This document shows, one piece after another, positions 14,786 to 24,360 of a stretch of 64,000 bases of DNA; the first letter of the stretch is position 1, and the number at the start of each line of letters is the position of its first letter. The stretch covers positions 1,922,001 through 1,986,000 of the forward strand of contig NZ_VISE01000001.1 in the NCBI RefSeq assembly GCF_007827275.1. The letters run 5' to 3'. The notes beneath the pieces are model-generated. The model worked only from the letters and a program-made list of their open reading frames with translations. It had not been told where the DNA came from and did not search any database. This DNA is from Gillisia sp. Hel_I_86. GTDB taxonomy: Bacteria; Bacteroidota; Bacteroidia; Flavobacteriales; Flavobacteriaceae. The translations under genes were made by a program, and so were the position numbers.

Positions 14786-15517
14786 ATGAATCTAGTGATA
14801 GATATAGGGAATACACTTGTGAAAATGGCTGTATTCCAAGGTGATGTGTTAATCAAGAAAAAAACAGGGCTCAAGCAAAATTTTTTAAAAAACCTTGAAG
14901 AACTGGATCAAAGCTATCCAAATATCAGTGATGTTTTGATCTCTTCGGTATCAAAAACACCTTCCAAGTGGTTGCAAAAACTTCAGGAGGACTATAAAAT
15001 GTATGTTTTGGATCAGGAGTTGCCTCAAGTGTTTTTAAATTCTTATACAACACCCAAGACTTTGGGGAATGATAGAATTGCATTGGTTTCTGCTGCAAGT
15101 AAACTATATCCATCTCAAAATGTCCTGGTAATTGATGCAGGCACTTGTATTACATTCGATTTTAAGAATAGCGAAAATCAATATTTGGGAGGCGCTATTT
15201 CTCCAGGTTTGCAAATGAGATTTCAGGCGATGAATACGTTTACAGAAAACTTACCGTTATTAGAACCGGAAGAAGATGTAGATTTTATTGGAAACACCAC
15301 CGTTAAGAGCATGCAATCTGGTGTGGTTATTGGAATTACTTCTGAAATCGATGGGGTGATTTCCAAGTATAGCTCTCAGTTTAAAGATTTAACAATAATT
15401 TTGACAGGTGGAGACTCACAATTTTTGTGTAAACGATTAAAAAATAGCATCTTTGCGAACTCAAATTTTCTCCTTGAAGGATTGAATTACATTTTAGAAT
15501 TTAATAAATCTCAATGA
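14786..15517 (+). CDS. coaX: type III pantothenate kinase
   Basis: This protein phosphorylates pantothenate in the first step of CoA synthesis. Sequence marks are the N-terminal phosphate loop VIDIGNTLVKMAVF (residues 3-16), LGNDRIALVSAASKLYP and DAGTCITFD (second Asp/Thr motif), and GGAISPGLQMR. At 243 residues it has normal CoaX length. I start at the ATG at 14786, since the in-frame TTG nine bases upstream adds only three residues before the conserved strand. Its stop overlaps the next start (ATGA at 15514). Confidence 0.93.
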   Translation: MNLVIDIGNTLVKMAVFQGDVLIKKKTGLKQNFLKNLEELDQSYPNISDVLISSVSKTPSKWLQKLQEDYKMYVLDQELPQVFLNSYTTPKTLGNDRIALVSAASKLYPSQNVLVIDAGTCITFDFKNSENQYLGGAISPGLQMRFQAMNTFTENLPLLEPEEDVDFIGNTTVKSMQSGVVIGITSEIDGVISKYSSQFKDLTIILTGGDSQFLCKRLKNSIFANSNFLLEGLNYILEFNKSQ

Positions 15518-16758
15518 TTAAACGATTTATAATACTCGTGGCCTTATTAACTACGGTTGCATCGGCTGCGCAAGAAGGAACATCATCCCCCTATTCATTT
15601 TATGGAATTGGCCTTACAAAATTCAAAGGTACAGTAGAAAATCAGTCTATGGGAGGTATTAGGATGTTCTCAGATAGTATTCATTTAAACTTGCGGAACC
15701 CCGGTTCCTATGGGAGGCTGCGGTTAACAACTTTTACCGTTGGAGGAAGCTATCAAAGTACTGCATTAAAAACAGAAGATGAGAGCGAATCCAGTAGAAC
15801 AACTTCATTGGACTATTTGGCAATAGGCCTTCCTACCGGAAAATTGAACTTTGGATTAGGTTTAATTCCATTTACTTCTGTAGGCTATAGAATACTGGAA
15901 ACCAACGAGGAAACTTCAAATAGGTTTACCGGTCGTGGAGGGATGAACAAAGTTTTCTTAACTGCGGGGTATGCGGTCAATGAGAATTTAAGTGTTGGAA
16001 TAGATGTAAATTATAATTTTGGGAATATTCAGAATAACTTTACAACGCTTCAAAACGGAGTTCAATTTGGCTCTCGACAAATCAATAGAACAGATCTTCG
16101 AGGGTTTAATTTAAATTTCGGATTGGATTACCAAAGGAACCTAAATGATAAGCTGAAGTTGTATACGGTAGCTACCTATGCTCCACAAATGGATATTACC
16201 ACAGAGAAAATGAGCCATGTTGCTACAATCTCCTTTAGGACAGATGGAAGTGAAGTGGTTGTAGAGGAGAGCGATGTAACGTTCCCACAAGGAGACCTTT
16301 CGTTGCCGTCTGAGTTAACACTTGGTGCGGGAATTGGTACTAATAATAAATGGTTCTTGGGAGCAGAGTATGGAAGAGTCTCTGCTAGTGATTATAATTT
16401 TAATTCTGGAAATTCTTTTGCAGAGGTACAATATGATAATGCTTCTCAATATAGATTGGGAGGATTTTATATCCCAGAATATAATTCCTTGACCAGTTAT
16501 TTTAGTAGAGTGGTTTATCGTGCCGGATTGCGATTTGAAGAAACGGGTCTTAACCTTGGGGATGAAGGGATAAACGAGTTTGGCATATCTTTTGGAGTAG
16601 GATTACCCGCAGGGCGAAACTTTTCAAATGCAAACTTGGGAATTGAGTATGGACAGCGCGGTACAACAAATTCCGGTTTAATTCAGGAAAACTTTTTTAA
16701 ACTTTCAATAAGTTTGTCTTTAAATGATAAATGGTTCGTACAACGCAAATTTGATTAA
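15514..16758 (+). CDS. outer-membrane beta-barrel protein
   Basis: This 414-residue protein has a signal peptide (MIKRFIILVALLTTVASAAQ). The mature protein opens SSPYSFYGIGLTKFKG and QSMGGI, the start typical of Bacteroidetes FadL/porin-like barrels without a PorV tag. Alternating aromatic strands continue to the C terminus. The substrate is unknown. It sits between coaX and a TPR protein in an envelope-biogenesis operon, a gene order I associate with flavobacteria. Confidence 0.8.
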   Translation: MIKRFIILVALLTTVASAAQEGTSSPYSFYGIGLTKFKGTVENQSMGGIRMFSDSIHLNLRNPGSYGRLRLTTFTVGGSYQSTALKTEDESESSRTTSLDYLAIGLPTGKLNFGLGLIPFTSVGYRILETNEETSNRFTGRGGMNKVFLTAGYAVNENLSVGIDVNYNFGNIQNNFTTLQNGVQFGSRQINRTDLRGFNLNFGLDYQRNLNDKLKLYTVATYAPQMDITTEKMSHVATISFRTDGSEVVVEESDVTFPQGDLSLPSELTLGAGIGTNNKWFLGAEYGRVSASDYNFNSGNSFAEVQYDNASQYRLGGFYIPEYNSLTSYFSRVVYRAGLRFEETGLNLGDEGINEFGISFGVGLPAGRNFSNANLGIEYGQRGTTNSGLIQENFFKLSISLSLNDKWFVQRKFD

Positions 16759-16777
16759 CCAAAATAAATATAAAAAC

Positions 16778-18151
16778 ATGAAAACTAAATTTATACTATT
16801 ACTATCGGGATTGCTTTTAAGCTCTGGTCTAGTTAAAGCTCAATCTAACGTAGACTGTACGACTAAGGCAGCGCTGGCATACGATGATGCAAAAGCCAAA
16901 AGGTACGAGCAGGCGTACGCGCCATTGATGGAGGTTAAAGAAAAATGTCCTACGTATAGTTTGGCAACTTTTCAATATCTGGATCGTGTTTTAAAAGATA
17001 AAATGTCCAAAGCAGAAGGGGCAGATAAAGCAAAATTGGTTCAAGAGACTATAGATCTAATGAACGATCGTTTAAAATATTTCCCAGCTAAAACAAGTGC
17101 AGGTGAAGTACAAGGTGATATCGCCATGCTTAAATATGACAATGGCATAGGAACTAAAGAAGAGCAGTTCGCAGCTTTCGATGCAGCTTTTAAGGCAGAT
17201 AAAGAAAGCTTCACCAGTGCAAGAGCATTATATGCATATTTCTCTTTATTGGTAGATCTTCAAGATGAAGGTAAAAGATCTCTGGAAGATGTTTTTGAAA
17301 ATTACGATGAGGTGATCTCTAAAGTAGAAGAAGAAGAAAATAAAATGGCAGAATTCCTTGCGCCACTTTTAGTGAAGCAAGATGCAGGTGAAGAGTTATC
17401 TGCAAAAGAAGCACAATTGGTTGCAAATTCTGAAATTAACCTGAAAGCTTATAGTACTGTAAAAAGCAGTATTAATGGTAAGTTAGGTCAAAGAGCAGAT
17501 TGTGATAACTTGATTCCTTTATACAACAAGGATTTTGCTGAAAGAAAAACAGATGTAGCTTGGTTAAAAATTGCTTCTGGAAGATTGTCTGCAAAGGATT
17601 GTACAGAAGACCCTATCTTCTTTAAATTATCTGAAGCATTGCACACAGCAGAACCTTCTGCAAAATCTGCCCTTTATTTAGGACAATTGGCAGATGCTAA
17701 GGGGAATAGTTCTCAAGCAATGAAATACTATAATGAGTCTGCAGAGTTGGAAACAAATCCTTCAGATAAATCTAGAGTATATATGAAATTAGCAGATAAC
17801 TATAAGAGAAAAGGTAGTTATGGACAAGCAAGAAATTATTACAACAAGGCATTAGCTGCTAAACCCTCTGCGGGGAGAGCATATTTACAAATTGCAGATA
17901 TGGTAGCAAAAAGCGCAAACAACTGTGGGCAAACCACTTTCGACAAGAGAGCTGTATATTGGTTAGCTGCAGAGTATGCTTCTAGAGCAGGTCGTGTAGA
18001 TCCATCTTTAAGCAGTGTTGCAAACCAATCGGTAGCTGCTTACAAAGGAAGGGCTCCACAAAAATCCGATATTTTTCAAGAAGGAAAAGAAGGTCAAAGT
18101 GTGAGGATAGGATGTTGGATTGGAGAAACAGTAAGAGTACCTTCATTGTAA
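16778..18151 (+). CDS. tetratricopeptide-repeat protein, exported
   Basis: The ATG at 16778 gives a signal peptide (MKTKFILLLSGLLLSSGLVKAQ) and 457 residues. The C-terminal half has recognisable TPR pairs (SALYLGQLADAKGNSSQAMK, VYMKLADNYKRKGSYGQARN, then YYNKALAAKPSAGRAYLQIA). The N-terminal part is helical with DDAKAKRYEQAYAPL. It is probably a periplasmic scaffold. Six bases separate it from lptC, with which it is likely cotranscribed. Confidence 0.82.
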   Translation: MKTKFILLLSGLLLSSGLVKAQSNVDCTTKAALAYDDAKAKRYEQAYAPLMEVKEKCPTYSLATFQYLDRVLKDKMSKAEGADKAKLVQETIDLMNDRLKYFPAKTSAGEVQGDIAMLKYDNGIGTKEEQFAAFDAAFKADKESFTSARALYAYFSLLVDLQDEGKRSLEDVFENYDEVISKVEEEENKMAEFLAPLLVKQDAGEELSAKEAQLVANSEINLKAYSTVKSSINGKLGQRADCDNLIPLYNKDFAERKTDVAWLKIASGRLSAKDCTEDPIFFKLSEALHTAEPSAKSALYLGQLADAKGNSSQAMKYYNESAELETNPSDKSRVYMKLADNYKRKGSYGQARNYYNKALAAKPSAGRAYLQIADMVAKSANNCGQTTFDKRAVYWLAAEYASRAGRVDPSLSSVANQSVAAYKGRAPQKSDIFQEGKEGQSVRIGCWIGETVRVPSL

Positions 18152-18156
18152 AATCA

Positions 18157-18732
18157 ATGATCACATATCAAAAAATAATTACAGGCATTGTCACGGCTAT
18201 CACCGTGACAATGCTTTTTTCATGTGAAGGCAACCTAAACAGGGTACGAGCATTGGATATGCCAGATGAGAACCCGCAAGCAATAGGGATGGGCCTTAAT
18301 TTAAAATATACCGATTCTGGAAGAGTGGTAGCTACCCTAAAAAGCCCAAAAATGCTGGATTTCACAAACATGGAATTTCCATATAGGGAGTTTCCAGACG
18401 GGATACAAGTAGAATTTTTTGATGAAAACCAGAAAAAAAATACTGTCACAGCTAATTATGGGGTTATCTATGATGAAACTGGCCTCATCGATCTTCAGGA
18501 CAATGTGGTTTTAATTACCAGTGACAGCACAAAACTAAAGGCAGATCAATTGTTTTGGGATCAAAAAGCAGGATGGATTTTTACCGATAGGCGCAATACC
18601 ATACAATTTGCAAATGGCGCTCGGAATGATGGCCAAGGTTTTGATTCCGATTTAAATTTCACTAATTTTCGTTCCCGTACAAACGTGGGAATTCAAATAA
18701 TAGAAGAGAAAAAAAATGATGAAGTTTTTTAA
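18157..18732 (+). CDS. lptC: LPS export periplasmic protein LptC
   Basis: From the ATG at 18157 this is a 191-residue lipoprotein or anchored protein (VTMLFSCEGN) followed by a LptC/OstA-like beta-jellyroll: GRVVATLKSPKMLDF, YREFPDGIQVEFFDE, TGLIDLQDNVVL and TSDSTKLKADQLFWDQKAGW. It would pass lipopolysaccharide from the LptBFG transporter to LptA. The last codons overlap the next small gene. Confidence 0.88.
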   Translation: MITYQKIITGIVTAITVTMLFSCEGNLNRVRALDMPDENPQAIGMGLNLKYTDSGRVVATLKSPKMLDFTNMEFPYREFPDGIQVEFFDENQKKNTVTANYGVIYDETGLIDLQDNVVLITSDSTKLKADQLFWDQKAGWIFTDRRNTIQFANGARNDGQGFDSDLNFTNFRSRTNVGIQIIEEKKNDEVF

Positions 18733-18907
18733 ATATTTTGAATACGCCTATTTATTTATAGCGGCATTTTTTCTGTTCGAAGCTTTTAGGATTTGGAACG
18801 AGGAAAGAAACCGTGCATATCTTTTTGTTTTCTTTGTAGTTATTGCTGTTTTTATGTTCTTTTTTAAAAGACGTTTCAGGCGGAAACTGGAAAATGACAA
18901 GCATTAA
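18716..18907 (+). CDS. small membrane protein
   Basis: These 63 residues contain two hydrophobic helices (YAYLFIAAFFLFEAFRIW and AYLFVFFVVIAVFMFFF) split by a charged turn and a basic tail. It overlaps the end of lptC by 17 bases and precedes the CNNM/CBS gene by 5 bases. This suggests an accessory part of the same envelope operon. The family is not recognised. Confidence 0.72.
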   Translation: MMKFFKYFEYAYLFIAAFFLFEAFRIWNEERNRAYLFVFFVVIAVFMFFFKRRFRRKLENDKH

Positions 18908-18912
18908 TTACT

Positions 18913-20202
18913 ATGGAAGCTGAAATTCTAATTATTGTATGCAGTCTTATTCTATCGGCATTTTTCTCAGGAATGGAAATAGCATACATTTCTTCCAATA
19001 AAATCTTTATTGAAATTGAAAAAAGGCAGTCCGGTATCCTTGCGAATGTCCTTAAAAAATTAACCAAAAAACCTTCGAAATTTATTGCCACGATGTTGGT
19101 GGGCAACAATATTGCCTTAGTGGTTTATGGTTTCTATATGGGAGAGTTGATCATGACTGTCCTACTTGGTCTCATGCCCTCAGAAAGTAGATTTGTAACC
19201 GCAATGGTCACAGATTTTAGTTTGCTTACCCAAACCATCATTTCTACACTGGTTATTCTTTTTACCGCAGAATTTCTTCCGAAGGTGTTTTTCCAGATCT
19301 ATGCGAACTCTTTTTTAAAGATCTTCGCAATCCCAGCATATTTGTTCTATTTCTTGTTCAGTTTTGTTTCTTCTTTCGTAATCTGGATCTCAGATGTTAT
19401 TCTGAAACGGTTTTTTAAAACCGAAGGGGACGAGGTGCAACTGGCCTTCAGCAAACTGGAATTGGGAAATTTTATAAGCGAGCAGCTCGAAACCGTAGAG
19501 TCTGATGAAGAAATGGATTCAGAAATACAGATCTTCCAAAACGCGTTGGAATTTTCAGATATCAAGTCCCGTGAGGTGATGGTGCCCAGAACGGAGATCG
19601 TGGCGGTAGACCAAAATGTGGATCCCAAAGACCTTGTCAAAATTTTTACCGATACCGGCTTGTCCAAGATCCTTGTTTATAATGAAACAATAGATGATAT
19701 CATAGGCTATATTCACTCTTTTGAACTTTTTAAAAAACCAAAAACCCTTAAATCCATACTTCTTCCCGTGGTGTATGCCCCAGAAACAATGTGGGTTAAA
19801 GACGTACTTAATATTTTGATCAAGAAAAGGAAGAGTATCGCGGTAGTGATAGATGAATATGGAGGAACCAGCGGAATGATCACCATAGAAGATATTGTGG
19901 AAGAATTGTTTGGGGAAATAGAAGACGAACACGATTCTGTTGTTCTTATTGAAGAAAAACTTGGTGAAGATCATTATAAATTTTCTGCTAGATTGGAAGT
20001 GGATTATCTAAATGAAACCTACAAATTAGATATTCCCGAAGGCGAAAATTACGAAACACTTGGAGGTTTCATTACCAATCATACCGAGGAGATTCCGGAA
20101 ATAGATGAAGAAGTAAAGATCAATAACTACCACTTTAAGATCTTGGATGCCACCAACACTAAAATAGAATTGGTGGAAATTCAATTAAAAGACAAAAATT
20201 AA
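18913..20202 (+). CDS. CNNM/CBS-domain hemolysin family protein
   Basis: This 429-residue protein has an N-terminal DUF21/CNNM membrane domain (opening ILSAFFSGMEIAYISSNK, then two further hydrophobic segments). A paired CBS domain follows (about 200-330; REVMVPRTEIVAVDQNV and VIDEYGGTSGMITIEDIVEE), then a C-terminal CorC/HlyC domain (NYETLGGFI). The family includes Mg/Co efflux-linked CorC and the gliding protein GldE, and I cannot tell which role applies here. Confidence 0.87.
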   Translation: MEAEILIIVCSLILSAFFSGMEIAYISSNKIFIEIEKRQSGILANVLKKLTKKPSKFIATMLVGNNIALVVYGFYMGELIMTVLLGLMPSESRFVTAMVTDFSLLTQTIISTLVILFTAEFLPKVFFQIYANSFLKIFAIPAYLFYFLFSFVSSFVIWISDVILKRFFKTEGDEVQLAFSKLELGNFISEQLETVESDEEMDSEIQIFQNALEFSDIKSREVMVPRTEIVAVDQNVDPKDLVKIFTDTGLSKILVYNETIDDIIGYIHSFELFKKPKTLKSILLPVVYAPETMWVKDVLNILIKKRKSIAVVIDEYGGTSGMITIEDIVEELFGEIEDEHDSVVLIEEKLGEDHYKFSARLEVDYLNETYKLDIPEGENYETLGGFITNHTEEIPEIDEEVKINNYHFKILDATNTKIELVEIQLKDKN

Positions 20203-20296
20203 AAAGAATTACGTTAATATTTTGCAAATATTAAGTTTTATAATTAGGTTAAAAACACTATTTTCGCGCACTATATTAGATAAATAACAACTACAA

Positions 20297-22423
20297 ATGG
20301 CAGTATTAAATAAAATTAGACAACGGTCTGTTTTCCTTATCATAATTATTGCATTGGCATTGTTCTCATTCGTACTTGCCGATGTAATTCGTAATGGGGG
20401 CTTAAGCTCACAAAAATCACAAAATGTGGTTGCGACCGTTAATGGAGAAGAGATAAGCAGAGAGGATTTTGCCAGACAGGTAGATGCTTACCAACAAAAC
20501 ATGGGGCCTAATGCAACTACTTCTCAGGTTGTGAACCAGGTTTGGGACCTAAAACTTCGTGAAGTTGTTTTGCAAGAAGAATTTGAAAAGCTGGGGATCA
20601 ATGTAGGGGAGGCTCAGGTTAGGGAATTGCTTCGGCTTCAATTGGCCCAAAACCCAAATTTTGTGAATGAAGTTGGGATGTTCGATGAAAACAAACTACA
20701 AGAATATGTGGCTAATTTAAAGGCTACTTCTCCCCAAGCATATAACCAATGGGTTGCTTACGAGAATTCCATAGCAGAAAATGCAAAAGAGAATATTTAC
20801 TATAATATGGTAAGAGCCGGAGTTGGTGCTACCTTATTGGAAGGGGAGCAAGCCTACAAAATGGAGAACGATAACATCGATCTTAAATTCGTGCAGCTAC
20901 CATATTCCAGCATTGCAGATACTCAAGTAAGTGTTTCCAAAGACGAAATCAAGGATTATGTTAAGAAACATTCAGAAAGATTTCAGGTAGAGAAAACCAG
21001 GGATATCCAATTTGTGTTTTTTCCTGAAGAAGCATCCAAAGAAGATGACAGTGAAGCTAAGTCAGTGGTTGCAGGTGTTCTCAATAGTAGGGTAGAATTT
21101 AATTCAGCTTCTAGTAAGAATGATACCTTACCAAGCTTTAAAGAAGCGGATGATGTGGAAGCATTTGTAAATCAAAATTCAGATATTCAATATCAGGATA
21201 GGATTTTATTCAAAAGTGATTTAAAAGGAAGTTTTGCCGACCAAATTTTTAATTTGAATGAAGGTGAAACGTATGGGCCATATAAAGAAGGTGGATATTG
21301 GAAAGTGACTAAAATGGTAGAAGCTGTTCAAATTGCAGATTCTGCAAAAGCAAGCCACATCATGATCTCTTGGAAAGGTTTGCCAACCGCTGCTGAAACT
21401 TTAAGAACTAAAGAAGAAGCAAAAATATTGGCAGATAGCCTTGCCGGAGTTGTAAGAAAAAACAAAGCTAGTTTTGAAGCTTTAGCGGCTCAATATTCAG
21501 CAGATATCGCTTCAAAAGATAAAGGAGGCGATCTTGGATTTTTTAGACCAGGATCTATGATCAAGAATTTCAACGACTATGTGTTCAATAATAATAAGGG
21601 GGATATCGGGGTTGTAGAGTCTGAGTTTGGATACCATGTAATTTCTATTGAAGATAAAACTGCTGAAGAGCGCGGAGTGAAGCTAGCAACTATTGCTAGG
21701 GAGATCGAGCCTTCAGAAAAATCATTGAACGATCTTTATACCAAGGTTACAAAGTTTGAAATAGCTGCTAAGGACAAGGACAAAGATTTCGCTGAAGTAG
21801 CCAAAGCCGATAATTACGAAGTGAAAACCGTAAGGGGCATGAAAGTTTTGGAGGAGAATATCCCAGGAGTTGGTGCACAAAGGAGAATTGTACAGTGGTC
21901 TTTTGAGGATGATGTAAAAGCAGGAGATATCAAGAGATTTGAAGTTCCTGGAGGATATGTGGTAGCACAGGTTACTGCCGTTAAAAAGAAAGGCATAATG
22001 TCTGCAGAAGAAGCATCTGCAACGGTAACACCTATCTTGATGAAAGAGAAAAAAGCAAAACTTTTAAAGGAAAAAGCCAAAGGAGCATCTTTAGCTGAAA
22101 TCGCTAAAAATAATGGAGCAAGTGTTCAAACAGCAAGCGCTATTAACTTGAATAATCCAACTTTGGCAGGTGCTGGTAACGAGCCAGCAGTGGTTGGAGC
22201 TGCGTTTTCTTTAAAACCGGGAACGGTGAGCAAGCCAATTTCGGGTGAAAAAGGGGTTTATGTTGTGGAAATGGTTGCTTTAAATGCAGCACCAAAAATG
22301 GATTCTTATAAGAGCTTCGCCCTGAGGGAAGCTTCACAGAGAAGGCAAGCAGTAGTTTCCAGGGTATTCCAAGCTTTAAAAGAAAATGCTGAAATTGAAG
22401 ATAACAGAGCTCGTTTTTACTAG
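20297..22423 (+). CDS. PpiD-like peptidylprolyl isomerase (SurA_N / parvulin)
   Basis: This 708-residue protein has a single N-terminal membrane anchor (SVFLIIIIALALFSFVLADV), a SurA-like chaperone domain, and a central PpiC rotamase domain at about 345-460 (AKASHIMISWKG, then DKGGDLGFFRPGSM and SEFGYHVISI). A second degenerate rotamase-like C-terminal part follows. It probably folds outer-membrane proteins in the periplasm. It closes the operon begun by coaX and is followed by a strong terminator. Confidence 0.88.
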   Translation: MAVLNKIRQRSVFLIIIIALALFSFVLADVIRNGGLSSQKSQNVVATVNGEEISREDFARQVDAYQQNMGPNATTSQVVNQVWDLKLREVVLQEEFEKLGINVGEAQVRELLRLQLAQNPNFVNEVGMFDENKLQEYVANLKATSPQAYNQWVAYENSIAENAKENIYYNMVRAGVGATLLEGEQAYKMENDNIDLKFVQLPYSSIADTQVSVSKDEIKDYVKKHSERFQVEKTRDIQFVFFPEEASKEDDSEAKSVVAGVLNSRVEFNSASSKNDTLPSFKEADDVEAFVNQNSDIQYQDRILFKSDLKGSFADQIFNLNEGETYGPYKEGGYWKVTKMVEAVQIADSAKASHIMISWKGLPTAAETLRTKEEAKILADSLAGVVRKNKASFEALAAQYSADIASKDKGGDLGFFRPGSMIKNFNDYVFNNNKGDIGVVESEFGYHVISIEDKTAEERGVKLATIAREIEPSEKSLNDLYTKVTKFEIAAKDKDKDFAEVAKADNYEVKTVRGMKVLEENIPGVGAQRRIVQWSFEDDVKAGDIKRFEVPGGYVVAQVTAVKKKGIMSAEEASATVTPILMKEKKAKLLKEKAKGASLAEIAKNNGASVQTASAINLNNPTLAGAGNEPAVVGAAFSLKPGTVSKPISGEKGVYVVEMVALNAAPKMDSYKSFALREASQRRQAVVSRVFQALKENAEIEDNRARFY

Positions 22424-22444
22424 TCCCTAAATAATATATTACAT

Positions 22445-22478
22445 AAAAAGCCCTTGAGAAAATCAAGGGCTTTTTATT
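22445..22478 (+). terminator. intrinsic terminator after ppiD-like gene
   Basis: AAAGCCCTTGA and TCAAGGGCTTT form an 11-bp perfect stem with a 4-base loop, followed by a T-rich tail. Confidence 0.88.
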
Positions 22479-23002
22479 TGCTTAAAATTGTAGGGGGCTA
22501 GATTAAATCCAACGTCGAATTAAAGAGGTTCCAGCTTCTAATGGATCCTGAACTGAATTATCATTGACATATTTTTAAAAATATATAAAACACTCCCTTT
22601 GGTCGGTAAAGCTTCATTTAATTTTTATCATTGTTCATTTTTTTTTCTTGTCCAAAAAAACGAACCAAAAAAAGGACACTTTTTTGTAGGTGTTTCCAAT
22701 TATGCTACCGCATAATTAGAACCGTACTTCCCCAGCTAAATTTTCTCCAAGGCTTCAAAAATTTTACGCCGGGAAAGCACTACACTTGCAAAAAAGAAAT
22801 TCCTAAGACAATAAATCTGCTTGGAATCATCATACGTCAATTTCCTGCGCTAGGTAAATTTTTTTATTTCGGGTCTCAGGATGACGAATTTAAGAACTAG
22901 AGCGGGTTTTTTTCTGTAAGAATAAGTTCAAAGAATCGAACTGGGATAAGGATCTACTGGTTTATTAAAATGAAAGCCTTTTTATCCCCTACGGTTGCGT
23001 AC
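22479..23002. other. non-coding region, degenerate repeat material
   Basis: About 520 bases hold no credible gene. The stretch around 22650-22690 (CGAACCAAAAAAAGGACAC) and GGGTCTCAGGATGACGAATT near 22873 look like decayed intergenic repeats of the kind seen elsewhere in the window. An open frame at 22631-22900 has no homology-like content. Confidence 0.5.
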
Positions 23003-23209
23003 TTAACAACAACCTTTATCTTCCTGAATGGGAGGACAGGGAACGTTTCCGTAAGAACAATACACACAACAATCACCTTCTGTGGGTTTTAGTACTTGCT
23101 TGCAATTTTCACATTCGTAAAAGAACTGGCAAGCGTTTGTTGGCATATCCTCTTTCTTTTCATGTCCACAGTTGGGACAAGTAATTTTTGATTCTAATAT
23201 AGTTACCAT
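23003..23209 (-). CDS. GDCCVxC-domain small protein
   Basis: This 68-residue Cys-rich protein has a CPNCGHEKKEDMP start, a middle CENCKQ, the signature EGDCCVYCSYGNVPCPP, and a terminal GCC. It matches the small family named for its GDCCVxC motif, some members of which are selenoproteins. Here all positions are Cys. Metal (zinc) binding through CxxC pairs is likely; the function is unknown. Confidence 0.85.
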   Translation of the reverse strand: MVTILESKITCPNCGHEKKEDMPTNACQFFYECENCKQVLKPTEGDCCVYCSYGNVPCPPIQEDKGCC

Positions 23210-23291
23210 ATTAAAAAGTTTTGGTTGATAATTTTCGTTGTTATTTAATTGAGTATCAGTTAGGGCTCTGGTTCAAAATATTGTTGTTTTG

Positions 23292-23380
23292 AAGTCCTCC
23301 CAGAGGGGAAATTTAGGAGGGAAGTGTAAATTATATTAACACATCTCCACCCCATCCCTTCCCAAACATGGTAAGGGAGT
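23292..23380. repeat. GC-rich intergenic repeat, copy 2 (inverse)
   Basis: On the minus strand this reads GGGAAGGGATGGGGTGGAGA ... CCTCCTAAATTTCCCCTC ... GGGAGGACTTC, the same plan as 6101-6202 but more diverged. Confidence 0.6.
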
Positions 23381-23418
23381 ATCTTTCAGCGAAGCGCTCT
23401 TTACTCTTTAACTGGACA

Positions 23419-24348
23419 CTACTGAAAAAAGACCATATCATTATAAGAAATGATAGTTTTATATCCTTTTCCTCTAAAATAATCTTGGGCTGCTTCTTTT
23501 CCTGTTGCCAATACAAAATCGCCACCCCATCCCCCAAGGCTTTTTACGACACCCGGAAAATCAGGAAAAAGTTCCGATTTCACCTTTGGAGTATTTAGGA
23601 TTTTTGAAATGATGGTTTCGTGGATCTCTACCAATAGTTCGAATTCTTTTAAGGTTTCACAATGAAGAAACTGACTCGTTAAGCTAGAGATTTTCGCAAT
23701 GTTCTTTTGCATTTCAGCTTTAGATTGATCTCTATAATGTTGGATAGAATCCCTACTGTTTTGTTTTCTATTTAAATGCACAAAGAACAGCTCATCCTTA
23801 AAACTTGGATCGAAATCTACATTCAATACGTTCCTTTTTTCGTTGGAGAGCTCATAAGTAATGGCATTGTTATATTGCGCAGCAGCAATATCATATCCGC
23901 TTCCTCCAAAGGTTAATTGCAGCAATTTATAAGCATCTATTTGAAACCATTGGGCGATATTATTTATTAATGTTGAAGAAGTGCCAAGGCCCCAATTCTT
24001 TGGAAAATCAAGTTGCGTAGTTACAATGAAACCGTCCGAATTCTTAAGCAAATTAGGATTTAATGAATTTGCTGTCTGCAAAATTTTTAAAAGATAGGCT
24101 TCTTCTGAAATGGATCCTGCTAATGGAGCAATATCTGGTTTTTTAAGCACCTCCTCGATTTCGAAAAATACTTCAAGCCACTTTTTGTTTTTATGGTCGA
24201 AGGCAATCCAGTGTATTCCCTGTTTGGAGGTTTTTTCAACATTTAGGCTTTGCCCGAATTTTGTGGGAAGGGATAAAGAAACGGCTCCATCCAAAACCAC
24301 ATATTCCCCGGTGATCAACAGTTTTCCGTTACTTCGAAAAGTGGTCAT
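23419..24348 (-). CDS. GYDIA-family GHMP kinase (mevalonate pathway)
   Basis: This 309-residue GHMP-fold kinase has an N-terminal GKLLITGEYVVLDGAVSLSL, the ATP loop WGLGTSSTLINNIAQWF (about 130-146), and the family hallmark GGSGYDIAAAQYN. The C-terminal SLGGWGGDFVLATG is the third GHMP motif. It lies 12 bases downstream of HMG-CoA reductase, so mevalonate or phosphomevalonate is the probable substrate. This kinase type is used by flavobacteria in isoprenoid synthesis. Confidence 0.87.
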   Translation of the reverse strand: MTTFRSNGKLLITGEYVVLDGAVSLSLPTKFGQSLNVEKTSKQGIHWIAFDHKNKKWLEVFFEIEEVLKKPDIAPLAGSISEEAYLLKILQTANSLNPNLLKNSDGFIVTTQLDFPKNWGLGTSSTLINNIAQWFQIDAYKLLQLTFGGSGYDIAAAQYNNAITYELSNEKRNVLNVDFDPSFKDELFFVHLNRKQNSRDSIQHYRDQSKAEMQKNIAKISSLTSQFLHCETLKEFELLVEIHETIISKILNTPKVKSELFPDFPGVVKSLGGWGGDFVLATGKEAAQDYFRGKGYKTIISYNDMVFFQ

Positions 24349-24360
24349 AAATGCAGTTTG

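Noticed and set aside
22631-22900. 89-codon open frame on the plus strand
   Set aside because: Composition is that of decayed repeat DNA (CGAACCAAAAAAAGG and similar), with no signal, domain or coupling to neighbours.
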